Under the pieces are notes generated by a model that worked only from the letters and a program-made list of their open reading frames with translations, made no database searches and was not told the DNA's origin. From the NCBI RefSeq assembly GCF_000019725.1, contig NC_010510.1, positions 62,001-126,000 of the forward strand: a DNA stretch of 64,000 nucleotides, given 5' to 3'. Numbering within the stretch: the first letter of the stretch is position 1; the number at the start of each line of letters is the position of its first letter. Made by a program: the position numbers and the translations under genes. Positions 44,077-51,900 of this stretch are shown here, one piece after another. This DNA is from Methylobacterium radiotolerans JCM 2831. GTDB taxonomy: Bacteria > Pseudomonadota > Alphaproteobacteria > Rhizobiales > Beijerinckiaceae.

Positions 44077-45414
44077 TCAGGCGGAGAGCGAGGCGTCTCC
44101 GGCAGCGTCGCGGCTCGGCGGCCGCGCGAGCCCGAGATGGTCGCGCAGGGTCGCGCCCGCGTAGTCGCGCCGGAACAGGCCGCGGCGCTGGAGGATCGGA
44201 ACGACCGCGTCCACGAAGGTCTCCAGCCCGTCGGGCAGGACGTCCGGCATCAGGTTGAAGCCGTCGGCGGCGCCCGCCCGGAACCACGCCTCGATGTCGT
44301 CGGCGATCGCCTCCGGCGTCCCAGCGACGATGCGGTGGCCGACGCCGCCGCCCAGCGCCCGCAGCAGCTGGCGCACGGTCAGCCCGTCCCGCCGGGCGAG
44401 CGCCACGGTGCCCAGGAACATCGTGTGGTTGGCGTCGGGCGGTAGCGGCAGCGGGTCCGGCAGCGGCCGGTCGAGGTCGAGCCGCGCGGGATCGATCCGC
44501 AGCGTCCCGGCGAGCCGCGCGAGGCTGTACTCGACCGGCACGAGGTTCCAGAGCGCGTCCTGGCGTCGCCGCGCCTCGGCCTCCGTGGAGCCGATCACCG
44601 TGGCGAGGCCGGGCAGGATGACCAGCGCGTCCGGGGCGCGGCCGTAGCGCGCCGCGCGGGCGCGCAGGTCCCGCGCATAGGCCGCCCCGTCCGCGACGGT
44701 CTGGGCCAGGGAGAACACCGCGTCGGCGGTGGCGGCGGCGAGCTCGCGCCCGTCCTCCGAGCCGCCCGCCTGGAAGGTCACCGGGCGCCCCTGCGGGCTG
44801 CGCGGCACCGTGAGCGGTCCCTCGACCGCGTAGTGGGCGCCCCGGTGGCGGATTGCGTGGACCTTCCCGGTGTCGACGAACCGCCCGCCCGCCTTGTCGC
44901 CGACGAACGCGTCGTCCTCCCAGCTGTCCCACAGGGCGTGGACCAGCTCGGTGAACTCCCGCGCCCGGGCGTAGCGCGCCCCGTGCTCGGACGCGCCCGC
45001 GAAGCCGAAATTGCGGCCCGCGGCGGCATCGGCGGTGGTCACCACGTTCCAGCCGGCGCGGCCGCGGCTGACCATGTCCAGGCTCGCGAAGCGGCGGGCG
45101 AGATTGTACGGCTCGTTGTAGGTCGTCGAGGCGGTGGCGACGAGGCCGACATGGCTGGTCGCCGCCGCGACGCTCGCCAGCACCACGGTGGGTTCGAGGG
45201 CGTTGAACGGCCGGTAGTCGATCCGGTCGTTGATCGCCGGCGTGTCGGCCAGGAAGATCGCGTCGAGCTTGCCCCGCTCCGCGACGCGGGCGACGCGCAC
45301 GAAGTGGTCGATGTCGACGAAGGCGTCCGGCCGGCTGTCCGGCAGCCGCCACGCGGACGGGTAGACGCCCGAGTGCAGCAGGTTGACGTTGAGATGCAGC
45401 GTGCGTCCGCTCAT
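44077..45414 (-). CDS. FMN-dependent monooxygenase, NtaA/SnaA/DszA family
   Basis: A 445-residue luciferase-like (LLM) two-component monooxygenase that would use reduced flavin from a separate reductase. Typical sequences are LHLNVNLLHSGVYPSAWRLP, GKLDAIFLADTPAI, SRGRAGWNVVTTADAAAGRNFG and the C-terminal LPDGLETFVDAVVPILQRRGLFR (in parts). Family members attack nitrilotriacetate, EDTA or sulfones. Neighbouring sulfonate-uptake and SfnB-like genes favour organosulfur desulfurisation. No flavin reductase gene is nearby. It begins 13 bases after the next LLM gene stops. Confidence 0.88.
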   Translation of the reverse strand: MSGRTLHLNVNLLHSGVYPSAWRLPDSRPDAFVDIDHFVRVARVAERGKLDAIFLADTPAINDRIDYRPFNALEPTVVLASVAAATSHVGLVATASTTYNEPYNLARRFASLDMVSRGRAGWNVVTTADAAAGRNFGFAGASEHGARYARAREFTELVHALWDSWEDDAFVGDKAGGRFVDTGKVHAIRHRGAHYAVEGPLTVPRSPQGRPVTFQAGGSEDGRELAAATADAVFSLAQTVADGAAYARDLRARAARYGRAPDALVILPGLATVIGSTEAEARRRQDALWNLVPVEYSLARLAGTLRIDPARLDLDRPLPDPLPLPPDANHTMFLGTVALARRDGLTVRQLLRALGGGVGHRIVAGTPEAIADDIEAWFRAGAADGFNLMPDVLPDGLETFVDAVVPILQRRGLFRRDYAGATLRDHLGLARPPSRDAAGDASLSA

Positions 45415-45427
45415 CGAACTCTCCGGA

Positions 45428-46480
45428 TCAACGAACGCGCGGCAGAACCTGCTCGGCGAAGCGGCGCATCTCCGCCTCGAACGGCTGGAACTGCAGCATG
45501 AACAGGTCGATGCCGGCCGCGTGGAACGCCCGGATCCGCTCCGCCACGGTGGCGTAGCTGCCCACCAGCCCGGCGGCCGTGCCGCCGTTGGTGCCGACGT
45601 GGCGGGCGGCGGCCGCGTCGGTCTTGGCGAACATCACGCTGGCCGTGTCGGTCCGGGCGCGGGTGTCGGCGCGCAGGTCGGCGTCGCGCTGCGCCAGGGC
45701 GAGGAGCCGCGCGTGCTCGGCCTCCGCCGCCGCGTCGGTGTCCCGCGCGATCACGAAGGCCGAGAGGCCGTAGCGCAGCGGGCCGTTGGCGGCGGGCCGG
45801 CGGGCGACGTCGGCGATCAGGGCCGCGACGTCCTCCAGCGGCTGGCCGTTGATGAACCAGACATCCGCGTGGTCGGCCGCCAGCGCCCGGGCGGGCTCCG
45901 ACTCGCCGCCGAGATAGATGGTCGGCCGCTTCCGGAACGTGCCGGCGGGGCGGAGCTGGTAATCCTCCACGCGGAAATGCGCCCCCGCGAACGTGACCCG
46001 CTCGCCGCGCATCAGCCGGTCCACGAGGCCGATCCACTCGCGGCCGTAGGCGTAGCGGTCGTCGTGCGCGGGGAACGGCAGGCCGGCCCGCTCGAACTCG
46101 GCCCGGTTCCAGGCATTCACGAGGTTCAGCGCGAAGCGGCCGCCGCTGATGTGCTCGATCTGGAGTGCCATCTTGGCGAGCACGACCGGGTGGTAGAGCC
46201 CGGGCTTGATCGCCGCGATGATCTCGATGCGCCGGGTGAGCGCCGCGAGGGCCGCCGCCCCCGTCCAGGCCTCGAGCTGGTCGCGGTCCCCATCGTAGGG
46301 GTTCATCGTGTGCTGGGCGACCAGCACGGAATCGTAGCCCAGGGCCTCCGCCTCCAGGACCAGGGCGCGGTTGCGCTCCCAGCTGGCGTCGTCCGGCTCG
46401 TCGGGGTCGTGGTGGGAGGCCCGGGAGCCGTGAACGGCCGCCCAGATGCCGAAGCGGGGTGCGTCGGTCGGTCCGGCCAC
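45428..46480 (-). CDS. LLM-class flavin-dependent monooxygenase, SsuD/SfnG-like
   Basis: A 350-residue enzyme of the alkanesulfonate/dimethylsulfone monooxygenase group: FGIWAAVHGS start, LGYDSVLVAQH, a PGLYHPVVLAKMALQIEHISGGRFALNLV core (seen in parts) and TIYLGGESEPARALA, which is typical of the flavin/substrate region. It probably releases sulfite from a sulfonate or sulfone with FMNH2 and oxygen. It starts four bases after the stop of the SsuA-like gene and continues into the NtaA-like gene, so the three form one operon. Confidence 0.87.
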   Translation of the reverse strand: MAGPTDAPRFGIWAAVHGSRASHHDPDEPDDASWERNRALVLEAEALGYDSVLVAQHTMNPYDGDRDQLEAWTGAAALAALTRRIEIIAAIKPGLYHPVVLAKMALQIEHISGGRFALNLVNAWNRAEFERAGLPFPAHDDRYAYGREWIGLVDRLMRGERVTFAGAHFRVEDYQLRPAGTFRKRPTIYLGGESEPARALAADHADVWFINGQPLEDVAALIADVARRPAANGPLRYGLSAFVIARDTDAAAEAEHARLLALAQRDADLRADTRARTDTASVMFAKTDAAAARHVGTNGGTAAGLVGSYATVAERIRAFHAAGIDLFMLQFQPFEAEMRRFAEQVLPRVR

Positions 46481-46484
46481 GGCC

Positions 46485-47474
46485 TCAGCCCCGACCCACG
46501 GGCGCCTGCCAGATCGGCACGTCGGTGGCGTCGATCCGGCGCGGGATGAGCTTGGCCTCGTAGAACACGTCGGCGATGGCCTGCTGCTCGCCGAGCTGGG
46601 CGCGGTCCACCGGCTCGACCGCGTAGGTGCGGCGGCTGTTGGCGGCGGCCACCACCGCGGGCGGCAGGTCGCCCCAGATCGGCGCGAGGAGCGCCACCGC
46701 CTCCTGCGGGTTCGCCCGCATCCAGGCGCCGGCCTCGACCAGCGCCCGGTAAACCGTGGCGACGACCTCCGGCTGCGCGGCGACGAAGCTGTCGTTGACG
46801 AGGTAGTAGCGGTGATAGCTCGTCAGACCGGTGGCGTCGGCGACGACCCGCACCGGGCGCTTGGCCTGCGCGAAGGCGAGGAACGGGTCCCAGATCGACC
46901 ACGCGTCGAGGCTGCCCTGCTCGAAGGCGGCCGCGCCCTCCGGTGCCTGGAGGTAGGCCGGCTTGATGTCGGAAAAACTCAGGCCGGCGCGCTTCAGGGC
47001 GGCGGCGAGCACGTAGTGGCTGCCCGAGCCCCGGGAGACGCCGACCGTGCGGCCCTTGAGATCCGCGACCGTGCGGATCGGCGAGTCCGCCGGGACGATG
47101 ATCGCCTCGGCGGCCGGCGCGCCGCGCTCGCGGGCGTAGAAGGTCAGCGGCGCCCTGGCCGACTGCGTGAAGATCGGCACCGCGTCGGCGACGTCGGCGT
47201 GGATGTCCACGGCGCCGGCCGACATGGGCTCGATCACGCTGGTGAACAGGTGCCAGCTCGGGGTGAAGCCCAGCGGCGCGAGGCGCTCGGCGAGCGTCCC
47301 CTTCACCTTCAGCACGGTGAACAGCACCGAGGAGCGCTGCATGCTGATCTTCACCTCGCGGGGACCGGCCAGCACCGCGGGCGTGCCGAGCGCCAGGGTG
47401 GCGGCGGCGCCGAGGCCAGTGCGCAGCACCGATCGGCGGGACGGGGCGATCCGGCTCAACGTGTCGTCGGTCAT
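46485..47474 (-). CDS. Aliphatic sulfonate-type ABC substrate-binding protein (SsuA-like)
   Basis: A 329-residue periplasmic binding protein. A Tat-type signal (PSRRSVLRTGLGAAATLALG) is followed by a type II fold domain with ADSPIRTVADLKGRTVGVSRGSGSHYVLAAAL and DAWSIWDPFLAFAQ (seen in parts), both hallmark SsuA sequences. No permease or ATPase gene is adjacent, so it is an orphan that must share membrane components, for example those at 1-1292. It heads a minus-strand operon with two flavin monooxygenases. Confidence 0.88.
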   Translation of the reverse strand: MTDDTLSRIAPSRRSVLRTGLGAAATLALGTPAVLAGPREVKISMQRSSVLFTVLKVKGTLAERLAPLGFTPSWHLFTSVIEPMSAGAVDIHADVADAVPIFTQSARAPLTFYARERGAPAAEAIIVPADSPIRTVADLKGRTVGVSRGSGSHYVLAAALKRAGLSFSDIKPAYLQAPEGAAAFEQGSLDAWSIWDPFLAFAQAKRPVRVVADATGLTSYHRYYLVNDSFVAAQPEVVATVYRALVEAGAWMRANPQEAVALLAPIWGDLPPAVVAAANSRRTYAVEPVDRAQLGEQQAIADVFYEAKLIPRRIDATDVPIWQAPVGRG

Positions 47475-47604
47475 CGAGATCTCGCGGATCGGACGGTGTG
47501 GTCGAAGGCAAGGCCGGATAGGCGCGGCGGTCCGGATAGTCCGCGACGGTCCGCGCCAAATCTGGCTGCGTACTATTCAAGACCGGCGCCGATGACCGGA
47601 TCAA

Positions 47605-47624
47605 TGGAATAGGATTTCTATTTA
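47605..47624 (-). promoter_or_regulatory. Conserved promoter-type motif before the SsuA-like operon
   Basis: Read toward the SsuA-like gene the sequence is TAAAT-AGAAA-TCCTATTCC. A closely similar element faces the SfnB-like gene at 47820-47836. It also contains a 5-5-5 inverted repeat (AATAG/CTATT) and TGGAATA on the plus strand. It lies about 130 bases from the gene start in an AT-rich patch. Confidence 0.4.
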
Positions 47625-47819
47625 CTCGCGGAGTGGAAAAGCGCGTCCTCCCGATGGCGGTGCGCGCAGCAAGGCCGTCTTCCGAACGCATCGGAGGGCC
47701 CGTCTCATGTTGCGGGCGGCCTCGGCCGGCCCGATGGCTGGGCCGGATCCGGCGCCGCAGAGGATCTCCGTGACGCGCGCCCCGGGCGAAGAAAAGTATT
47801 TCCTCGGAGGACTGACTTA

Positions 47820-47836
47820 TAAATCAAACCTATTTC
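47820..47836 (+). promoter_or_regulatory. Conserved promoter-type motif before the SfnB-like gene
   Basis: TAAATCAAACCTATTTC, in the direction of the SfnB-like gene, matches the outward element of the divergent SsuA-like operon (TAAAT, spacer of 4-5, CCTATT, pyrimidine, C). The region 47475-47969 otherwise holds no gene. A shared sulfur-limitation control element is a reasonable inference. Confidence 0.4.
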
Positions 47837-47969
47837 TGAAGAGGATCTGCCGAGATGTTGGTTCCAAATGCCTGGCCGGCATCCGGATTCGGCTTGAGTG
47901 CGGAGATCATCTCACCGATTCCATGGCCGTGCGCCCGGGGGCGCGGGTCGGAATCGGGAACAGGAAGCC

Positions 47970-49193
47970 ATGTCGCAGACGGAAGCGGGGTGGGGTGCGG
48001 GTCCGAGCGCGCGCTACGAGGCGCTGGCGGATCGGTTTCGCCCGGTCTTCGCCGAGATCCGCGCCACCGCGGTCGAGCGGGACCGCACGCGTCGCCTGCC
48101 CCATGCCGAGATCGGCTGGCTGCGGGAGGCGAACTTCACCACCCTGCGTCTCGCCCTCGAGGAGGGCGGACACGGCGCCAGCCTTCCGGAGCTGTTCGCG
48201 CTGCTGATCGAGCTGTCCCAGGCGGATTCCAACGTCACCAACGCCCTGCGCGCCCATTTCGGCTTCACCGAGGACGCGCTGTGCTCCGCGTCGGCCGCGT
48301 GGCGCACCGCCTGGATCGCCCGGATCGGCGCCGGCGAGACGATCGGCAGCGGCGTCTCGGAGACGGGGCCCGCCAAGGTCGGCGCCTTCGACACGGTGGT
48401 CCGGCGCCGCGACGGGACCGCCGTCATCGACGGCCGAAAATTCTACACCACGGGCTCGCTGTTCGCGGATTACATCCACCTCTCGGCCGAGGACGAGGCG
48501 GGCGGCGCCGTGACCGCCGCGGTGCCGGTGCGCGCGCCGGGCGTGACCATCGTGGACGACTGGGACGGGTTCGGGCAGGCGCTCACCGCCAGCGGCACCG
48601 CGACCTTCGCGGACGTCGCGCTCGACCCGGCGCTGATCAAGCCGGATCCGGCGCGCTTCCCCTACGCCATGGCGTTCTTCCAGCTGGTGCATCTCGCCAC
48701 GCTCGCCGGGATCGGCCGGGCCGCGGCCGAGGACGTGGCGCGGCTCGTGGCCGAGCGTTCCCGGGTCTACAGCCACGGCAATGCCGGGCGCGCGGCGGAC
48801 GACCCGCAGATCCAGGCGGTGGTGGGGCGCGTCCGGGGGAACGCCTACGCGGCCGGCGCCGTGGTGCTGAAGGCCGCCGAATCCCTCCAGCGGGCCTACG
48901 ACGCGCATCGGGCCGGCGACGGCGCGGCGGCGGACCGGGCGGCGACGCTCGCCGATGTCGAGGTCAACCAGGCGGTGAGCGTGGTGACCGATCTCGTGCT
49001 CCAGGCCACGACGAGTCTGTTCGACGCGCTGGGCGCCTCGGCGGTGAAGGCGGGCCTCGGACTCGACCGCTACTGGCGCAACGCCCGCACCATCGCGTCC
49101 CACAACCCGCGGATCTACCGGGACCGGATCGTCGGGGCCTTCGCGGTCACGGGCGCGCCGCCGCCGCGGCAGTACCGCGTCGGATCGGCGTGA
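47970..49193 (+). CDS. Acyl-CoA dehydrogenase-family sulfur-acquisition oxidoreductase (SfnB/DszC-like)
   Basis: A 407-residue flavoprotein with the acyl-CoA dehydrogenase fold. It has LPHAEIGWLREANFTTLRLA near the start, SGVSETGPAKVG in the flavin-binding middle domain and a helical C-terminal domain ending in NARTIASHNPRIYRDRIVG (motifs seen in parts), typical of SfnB and DszC relatives that use reduced flavin and oxygen on sulfur compounds. The ATG at 47970 follows AGGAAG. It is divergent from the SsuA-like operon and followed by a truncated monooxygenase and soxC. Confidence 0.87.
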   Translation: MSQTEAGWGAGPSARYEALADRFRPVFAEIRATAVERDRTRRLPHAEIGWLREANFTTLRLALEEGGHGASLPELFALLIELSQADSNVTNALRAHFGFTEDALCSASAAWRTAWIARIGAGETIGSGVSETGPAKVGAFDTVVRRRDGTAVIDGRKFYTTGSLFADYIHLSAEDEAGGAVTAAVPVRAPGVTIVDDWDGFGQALTASGTATFADVALDPALIKPDPARFPYAMAFFQLVHLATLAGIGRAAAEDVARLVAERSRVYSHGNAGRAADDPQIQAVVGRVRGNAYAAGAVVLKAAESLQRAYDAHRAGDGAAADRAATLADVEVNQAVSVVTDLVLQATTSLFDALGASAVKAGLGLDRYWRNARTIASHNPRIYRDRIVGAFAVTGAPPPRQYRVGSA

Positions 49194-49200
49194 GGCGACC

Positions 49201-49614
49201 GTGCCGCGCCGCCGCGACCGCCTGCGCCTGGGCGCCTGCCTGGACCCAGGCGGGCACCACGTCGCCGCGTGGCGGCACCCGTCCGCGCAGGCGGATGCCG
49301 GGAGCAACGCCGCCCATGACCGGCAGATCGCCCGGACCGCGGAGGCCGCGAAGTTCGACCCGGTTTTCCTCGCCGACGGGGTCAGCATCCGGGGCGACGA
49401 CCTCGACGCCCTGAGCCGGACGGCGATCCGCTACGTCGGCCCGGTCGAGCCGCCGTCCCTGCCGGGGGACCGCGACGGTTTCGCCGCGCGCGTCGTCCCC
49501 GAACTGCAGCGCCGGAGCCTGTTCCGAGAGGACTATAAGGGACCGACGTTGCGTGAAAATCTCGGCCTGCCCCGGCCGGTGGGGCGAGGCAGCGTGCCAG
49601 ACGATGAGCCGTGA
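49201..49614 (+). pseudogene. Internally deleted NtaA/SnaA-family monooxygenase
   Basis: A 137-codon frame. The first 80 or so residues are a good N-terminus of an LLM monooxygenase (LGACLDPGGHHVAAWRHP, KFDPVFLADG). The last 45 are the C-terminal end of the same family (RVVPELQRRSLFREDYKGP, TLRENLGLPRP). The roughly 300 residues of the barrel between them are missing, with the frame kept. The product cannot fold as an LLM barrel, so it is most likely a deletion remnant. It starts at GTG seven bases after the SfnB-like stop. Confidence 0.8.
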
Positions 49615-49626
49615 CGATGAGCCGTG
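49601..49626 (+). repeat. Tandem 13-bp duplication at the soxC start
   Basis: ACGATGAGCCGTG occurs twice in succession, followed by ACGATGA. The unit is not a multiple of three, so it changes frame: the truncated monooxygenase ends inside it and the soxC start codons (GTG 49611, ATG 49617) also lie in it. Confidence 0.75.
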
Positions 49627-50861
49627 ACGATGAACCCCCGCCGGCGCGCCGGCGCTTCCTCGCTCAGGGCGCGGCGGCGGCCGCGGCCGCGCTCGCCGGC
49701 GGGCCGGCCCGGGCGGAGGAGGCGGCGCCCCCGGCCGTTCCCGAATGGATGAAGATCCCGGGCGCCGATGTCGGCAGCCAGACCTACGGCCGGCCCTCGC
49801 GCTTCGAGGACGGCGTCATCCGCAACGTCCCGCAGGGTCTGAAGCAGTATATCTCGGCGTCGAGCCGCACGCCGCTGCAGGATCTCGACGGCATCCTGAC
49901 GCCCAACGGCCTGTTCTACGAGCGCCACCACGGCGGCATCCCGGACATCGATCCCGCCCGGCACCGGCTGATGATCCACGGGCTCGTCGAGACACCGCTG
50001 ATCCTCACCATGGAGGACATCCGCCGCTTCCCGTCGGAATCGCACATCTACTTCCTCGAATGCTCGGGCAACCCGGGCTTCGAGGCCATCAAGGGGCGGA
50101 CAGCGTCGGATCTCGTCGGTCTCGTCAGCTGCGCCGAATGGACGGGCGTGCGCCTCGCGACCGTGCTGGCGGAGGCCGGGCTCAAGCCGGACGCGCGGTG
50201 GATCGTGGCCGAGGGCGCGGACGCGGCCGCGCTGACCCGCAGCATCCCGATCGCCAAGTGCCTCGACGACGCCCTGCTGGTCTACAGCCAGAACGGGGAG
50301 CGGCTGCGCCCGCAGCAGGGCTACCCGCTCCGGGTGCTCCTGCCCGGCTACGAGGGCAACATGAGCGTGAAGTGGCTGCGCCGGCTCAACGTCACGGCGG
50401 AGCCGGCCTATTCGCGCGAGGAGACGTCGAAGTACACCGACCTGATGCCCGACGGCACGGCCCGGCAATTCACCTTCGTCATGGAGGCCAAGTCGATCAT
50501 CACGCGGCCCTCGGGCACCCAGCGGATCGCCCCCGGCTTCCGCGAGATCACCGGCCTCGCCTGGAGCGGGCGCGGGCGGATCCGCGGCGTGCAGATCTCG
50601 ACCGACGGGGGCGCGAGCTGGCGGGACGCGGTGCTGCAGGAGCCGGTGCTCAACCGGGCGCTGACGCGCTTCCGCCTGCCCTGGCACTGGGACGGCACGC
50701 CGACCACCATCGCGAGCCGGGCGATCGACGAGACCGGGTACGTCCAGCCGAGCTTCGACGCGCTGACGGCGGTGCGCGGCCTCAAATCCTTCTACCACAA
50801 CAACGCGGTCGTGCCCTGGCGCATCGGGCCGGACGGCGAGGTGACCAATGGCTACGCGTGA
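49617..50861 (+). CDS. soxC: SoxC-like molybdenum sulfite/sulfane dehydrogenase
   Basis: A 414-residue periplasmic molybdoenzyme. A Tat signal (ARRRFLAQG, then an alanine-rich stretch) precedes the Mo-cofactor domain, with SSRTPLQDLDGILTPNGLFYERHHGG and the Mo-ligand cysteine in FLECSGNPGF, and the dimerisation domain (GVQISTDGGASWRDAVL; motifs in parts). These match SoxC closely. Partner cytochrome follows with a 14-base overlap. SoxCD normally works with SoxXA, SoxYZ and SoxB, none of which is here, so oxidation of sulfite released by the neighbouring monooxygenases is the likelier job. ATG 49617 is preferred over GTG 49611. Confidence 0.88.
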   Translation: MSRDDEPPPARRRFLAQGAAAAAAALAGGPARAEEAAPPAVPEWMKIPGADVGSQTYGRPSRFEDGVIRNVPQGLKQYISASSRTPLQDLDGILTPNGLFYERHHGGIPDIDPARHRLMIHGLVETPLILTMEDIRRFPSESHIYFLECSGNPGFEAIKGRTASDLVGLVSCAEWTGVRLATVLAEAGLKPDARWIVAEGADAAALTRSIPIAKCLDDALLVYSQNGERLRPQQGYPLRVLLPGYEGNMSVKWLRRLNVTAEPAYSREETSKYTDLMPDGTARQFTFVMEAKSIITRPSGTQRIAPGFREITGLAWSGRGRIRGVQISTDGGASWRDAVLQEPVLNRALTRFRLPWHWDGTPTTIASRAIDETGYVQPSFDALTAVRGLKSFYHNNAVVPWRIGPDGEVTNGYA

Positions 50862-51390
50862 AGCGAGCGCCGCCGTCGGCATGGCCCTGGTGCTCGCCTG
50901 CGCGGGGTCGGCGCCGGCGAGCGAGCGCCTCGGGATCGGGCGCCCGGCCTCGGAGGCGGAGATCGCCGCCTGGAACATCGACATCGACCGCGACGGGCGG
51001 AAGCTGCCGCCGGGACACGGCAGCGTCGCCCAGGGGCGCGCGGTCTTCGACGCGCAGTGCGCGTCCTGCCACGGCGGGCGGGGCGAGGGCGGGACCGGCG
51101 AGCGGCTCGTCGGCGGGCGGGGTACGCTCGCCTCGGCGAAGCCGCTCAAGACCGTCGGCAGCTTCTGGCCCTACGCGCCGACCCTGTTCGACTACATCCG
51201 GCGGGCGATGCCGATGAACGCACCGCAATCGCTCAGCGCCGACGAGGTCTACGCGGTCTCGGGCTACGTGCTGTACCTGAACGGGCTCGTCCCGGAGAGC
51301 GCCGTGCTCGACGCCGCCACCCTGGCCGCCGTCCGCATGCCGAACCGCGACGGGTTCGTTCCCGATCCCAGGCCCGACGTGAGACCCTGA
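50848..51390 (+). CDS. SoxD-like c-type cytochrome, single haem
   Basis: A 180-residue exported cytochrome: signal peptide to about APASE, then the conserved SoxD opening LGIGRPASEAEIAAWNIDI, one haem site CASCH and KTVGSFWPYAPTLFDYIRRAMP (seen in parts) with the distal methionine likely in RAMPM. Paracoccus SoxD carries two haems and is about twice as long; here the second haem domain is absent. It should accept electrons from the SoxC-like subunit and pass them to the respiratory chain. Confidence 0.87.
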   Translation: MATREASAAVGMALVLACAGSAPASERLGIGRPASEAEIAAWNIDIDRDGRKLPPGHGSVAQGRAVFDAQCASCHGGRGEGGTGERLVGGRGTLASAKPLKTVGSFWPYAPTLFDYIRRAMPMNAPQSLSADEVYAVSGYVLYLNGLVPESAVLDAATLAAVRMPNRDGFVPDPRPDVRP

Positions 51391-51540
51391 CGGGAGCGGC
51401 GTACCCGATGAGGCCGCCCCGGTCCCGCCCGCCGCCGTGCCGCCACGGCGCTGTGGCCGTTCGGCCACTGTCTTCGCAACATTATTACATTCGGTTGTCG
51501 GGGCGTTGACCCGGCCGGTCGCCGCGGCAAGTATCCTCCG

Positions 51541-51900
51541 GCCAAGGTTTTCCGGGCACGGCTCGGAGCCGGAACGGGACGCCGGCGCGTGCTTCGCGCC
51601 GCATCCGGATCTGCCCCGCACCTGTGGACGGGGCGTTCCCGCCCTGCGCGGCCGCCGGTGCCGCGCGCCGGGACGGTCCGGCGGCGGCGATGACCCGCGT
51701 CGCGGAAGGCGACCTTCGGCGCGATGACGTTCCTCGGGCGCGGTGCCCCAGCGGAGCGCGCGGTGCCGCCCCTCCGGGCGGGACGCCGCTCGCCGCCGCG
51801 TGGCCGCGCGCCGGCAGCAGCGAGTGTGTGGTGGCGAGTTCTGGACGACCGTCCTTCCGCGAAAGTCCCAGGCCGCGCCGGGGATACGCCGGCCCTGCAC
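51541..51900 (+). ncRNA. Possible cobalamin riboswitch (divergent, long variable region)
   Basis: Elements in the order of the cobalamin aptamer are visible: GGGA followed by CCGG, a hairpin and ATCCGG (about 51576-51610), then CTGCCCCGCACCTGTG (51611-51626), close to the conserved GCTGCCCCCGCAACTGTG. Next is a CCGC/GCGG hairpin followed by AAGGC (51695-51710). A B12-box-like CCGGGGATACGCCGGCC lies at about 51879-51895. The gap before the last element, about 165 bases, is unusually long and the box is imperfect. A TonB receptor and a Ni/Co transporter downstream support the call. Confidence 0.45.
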
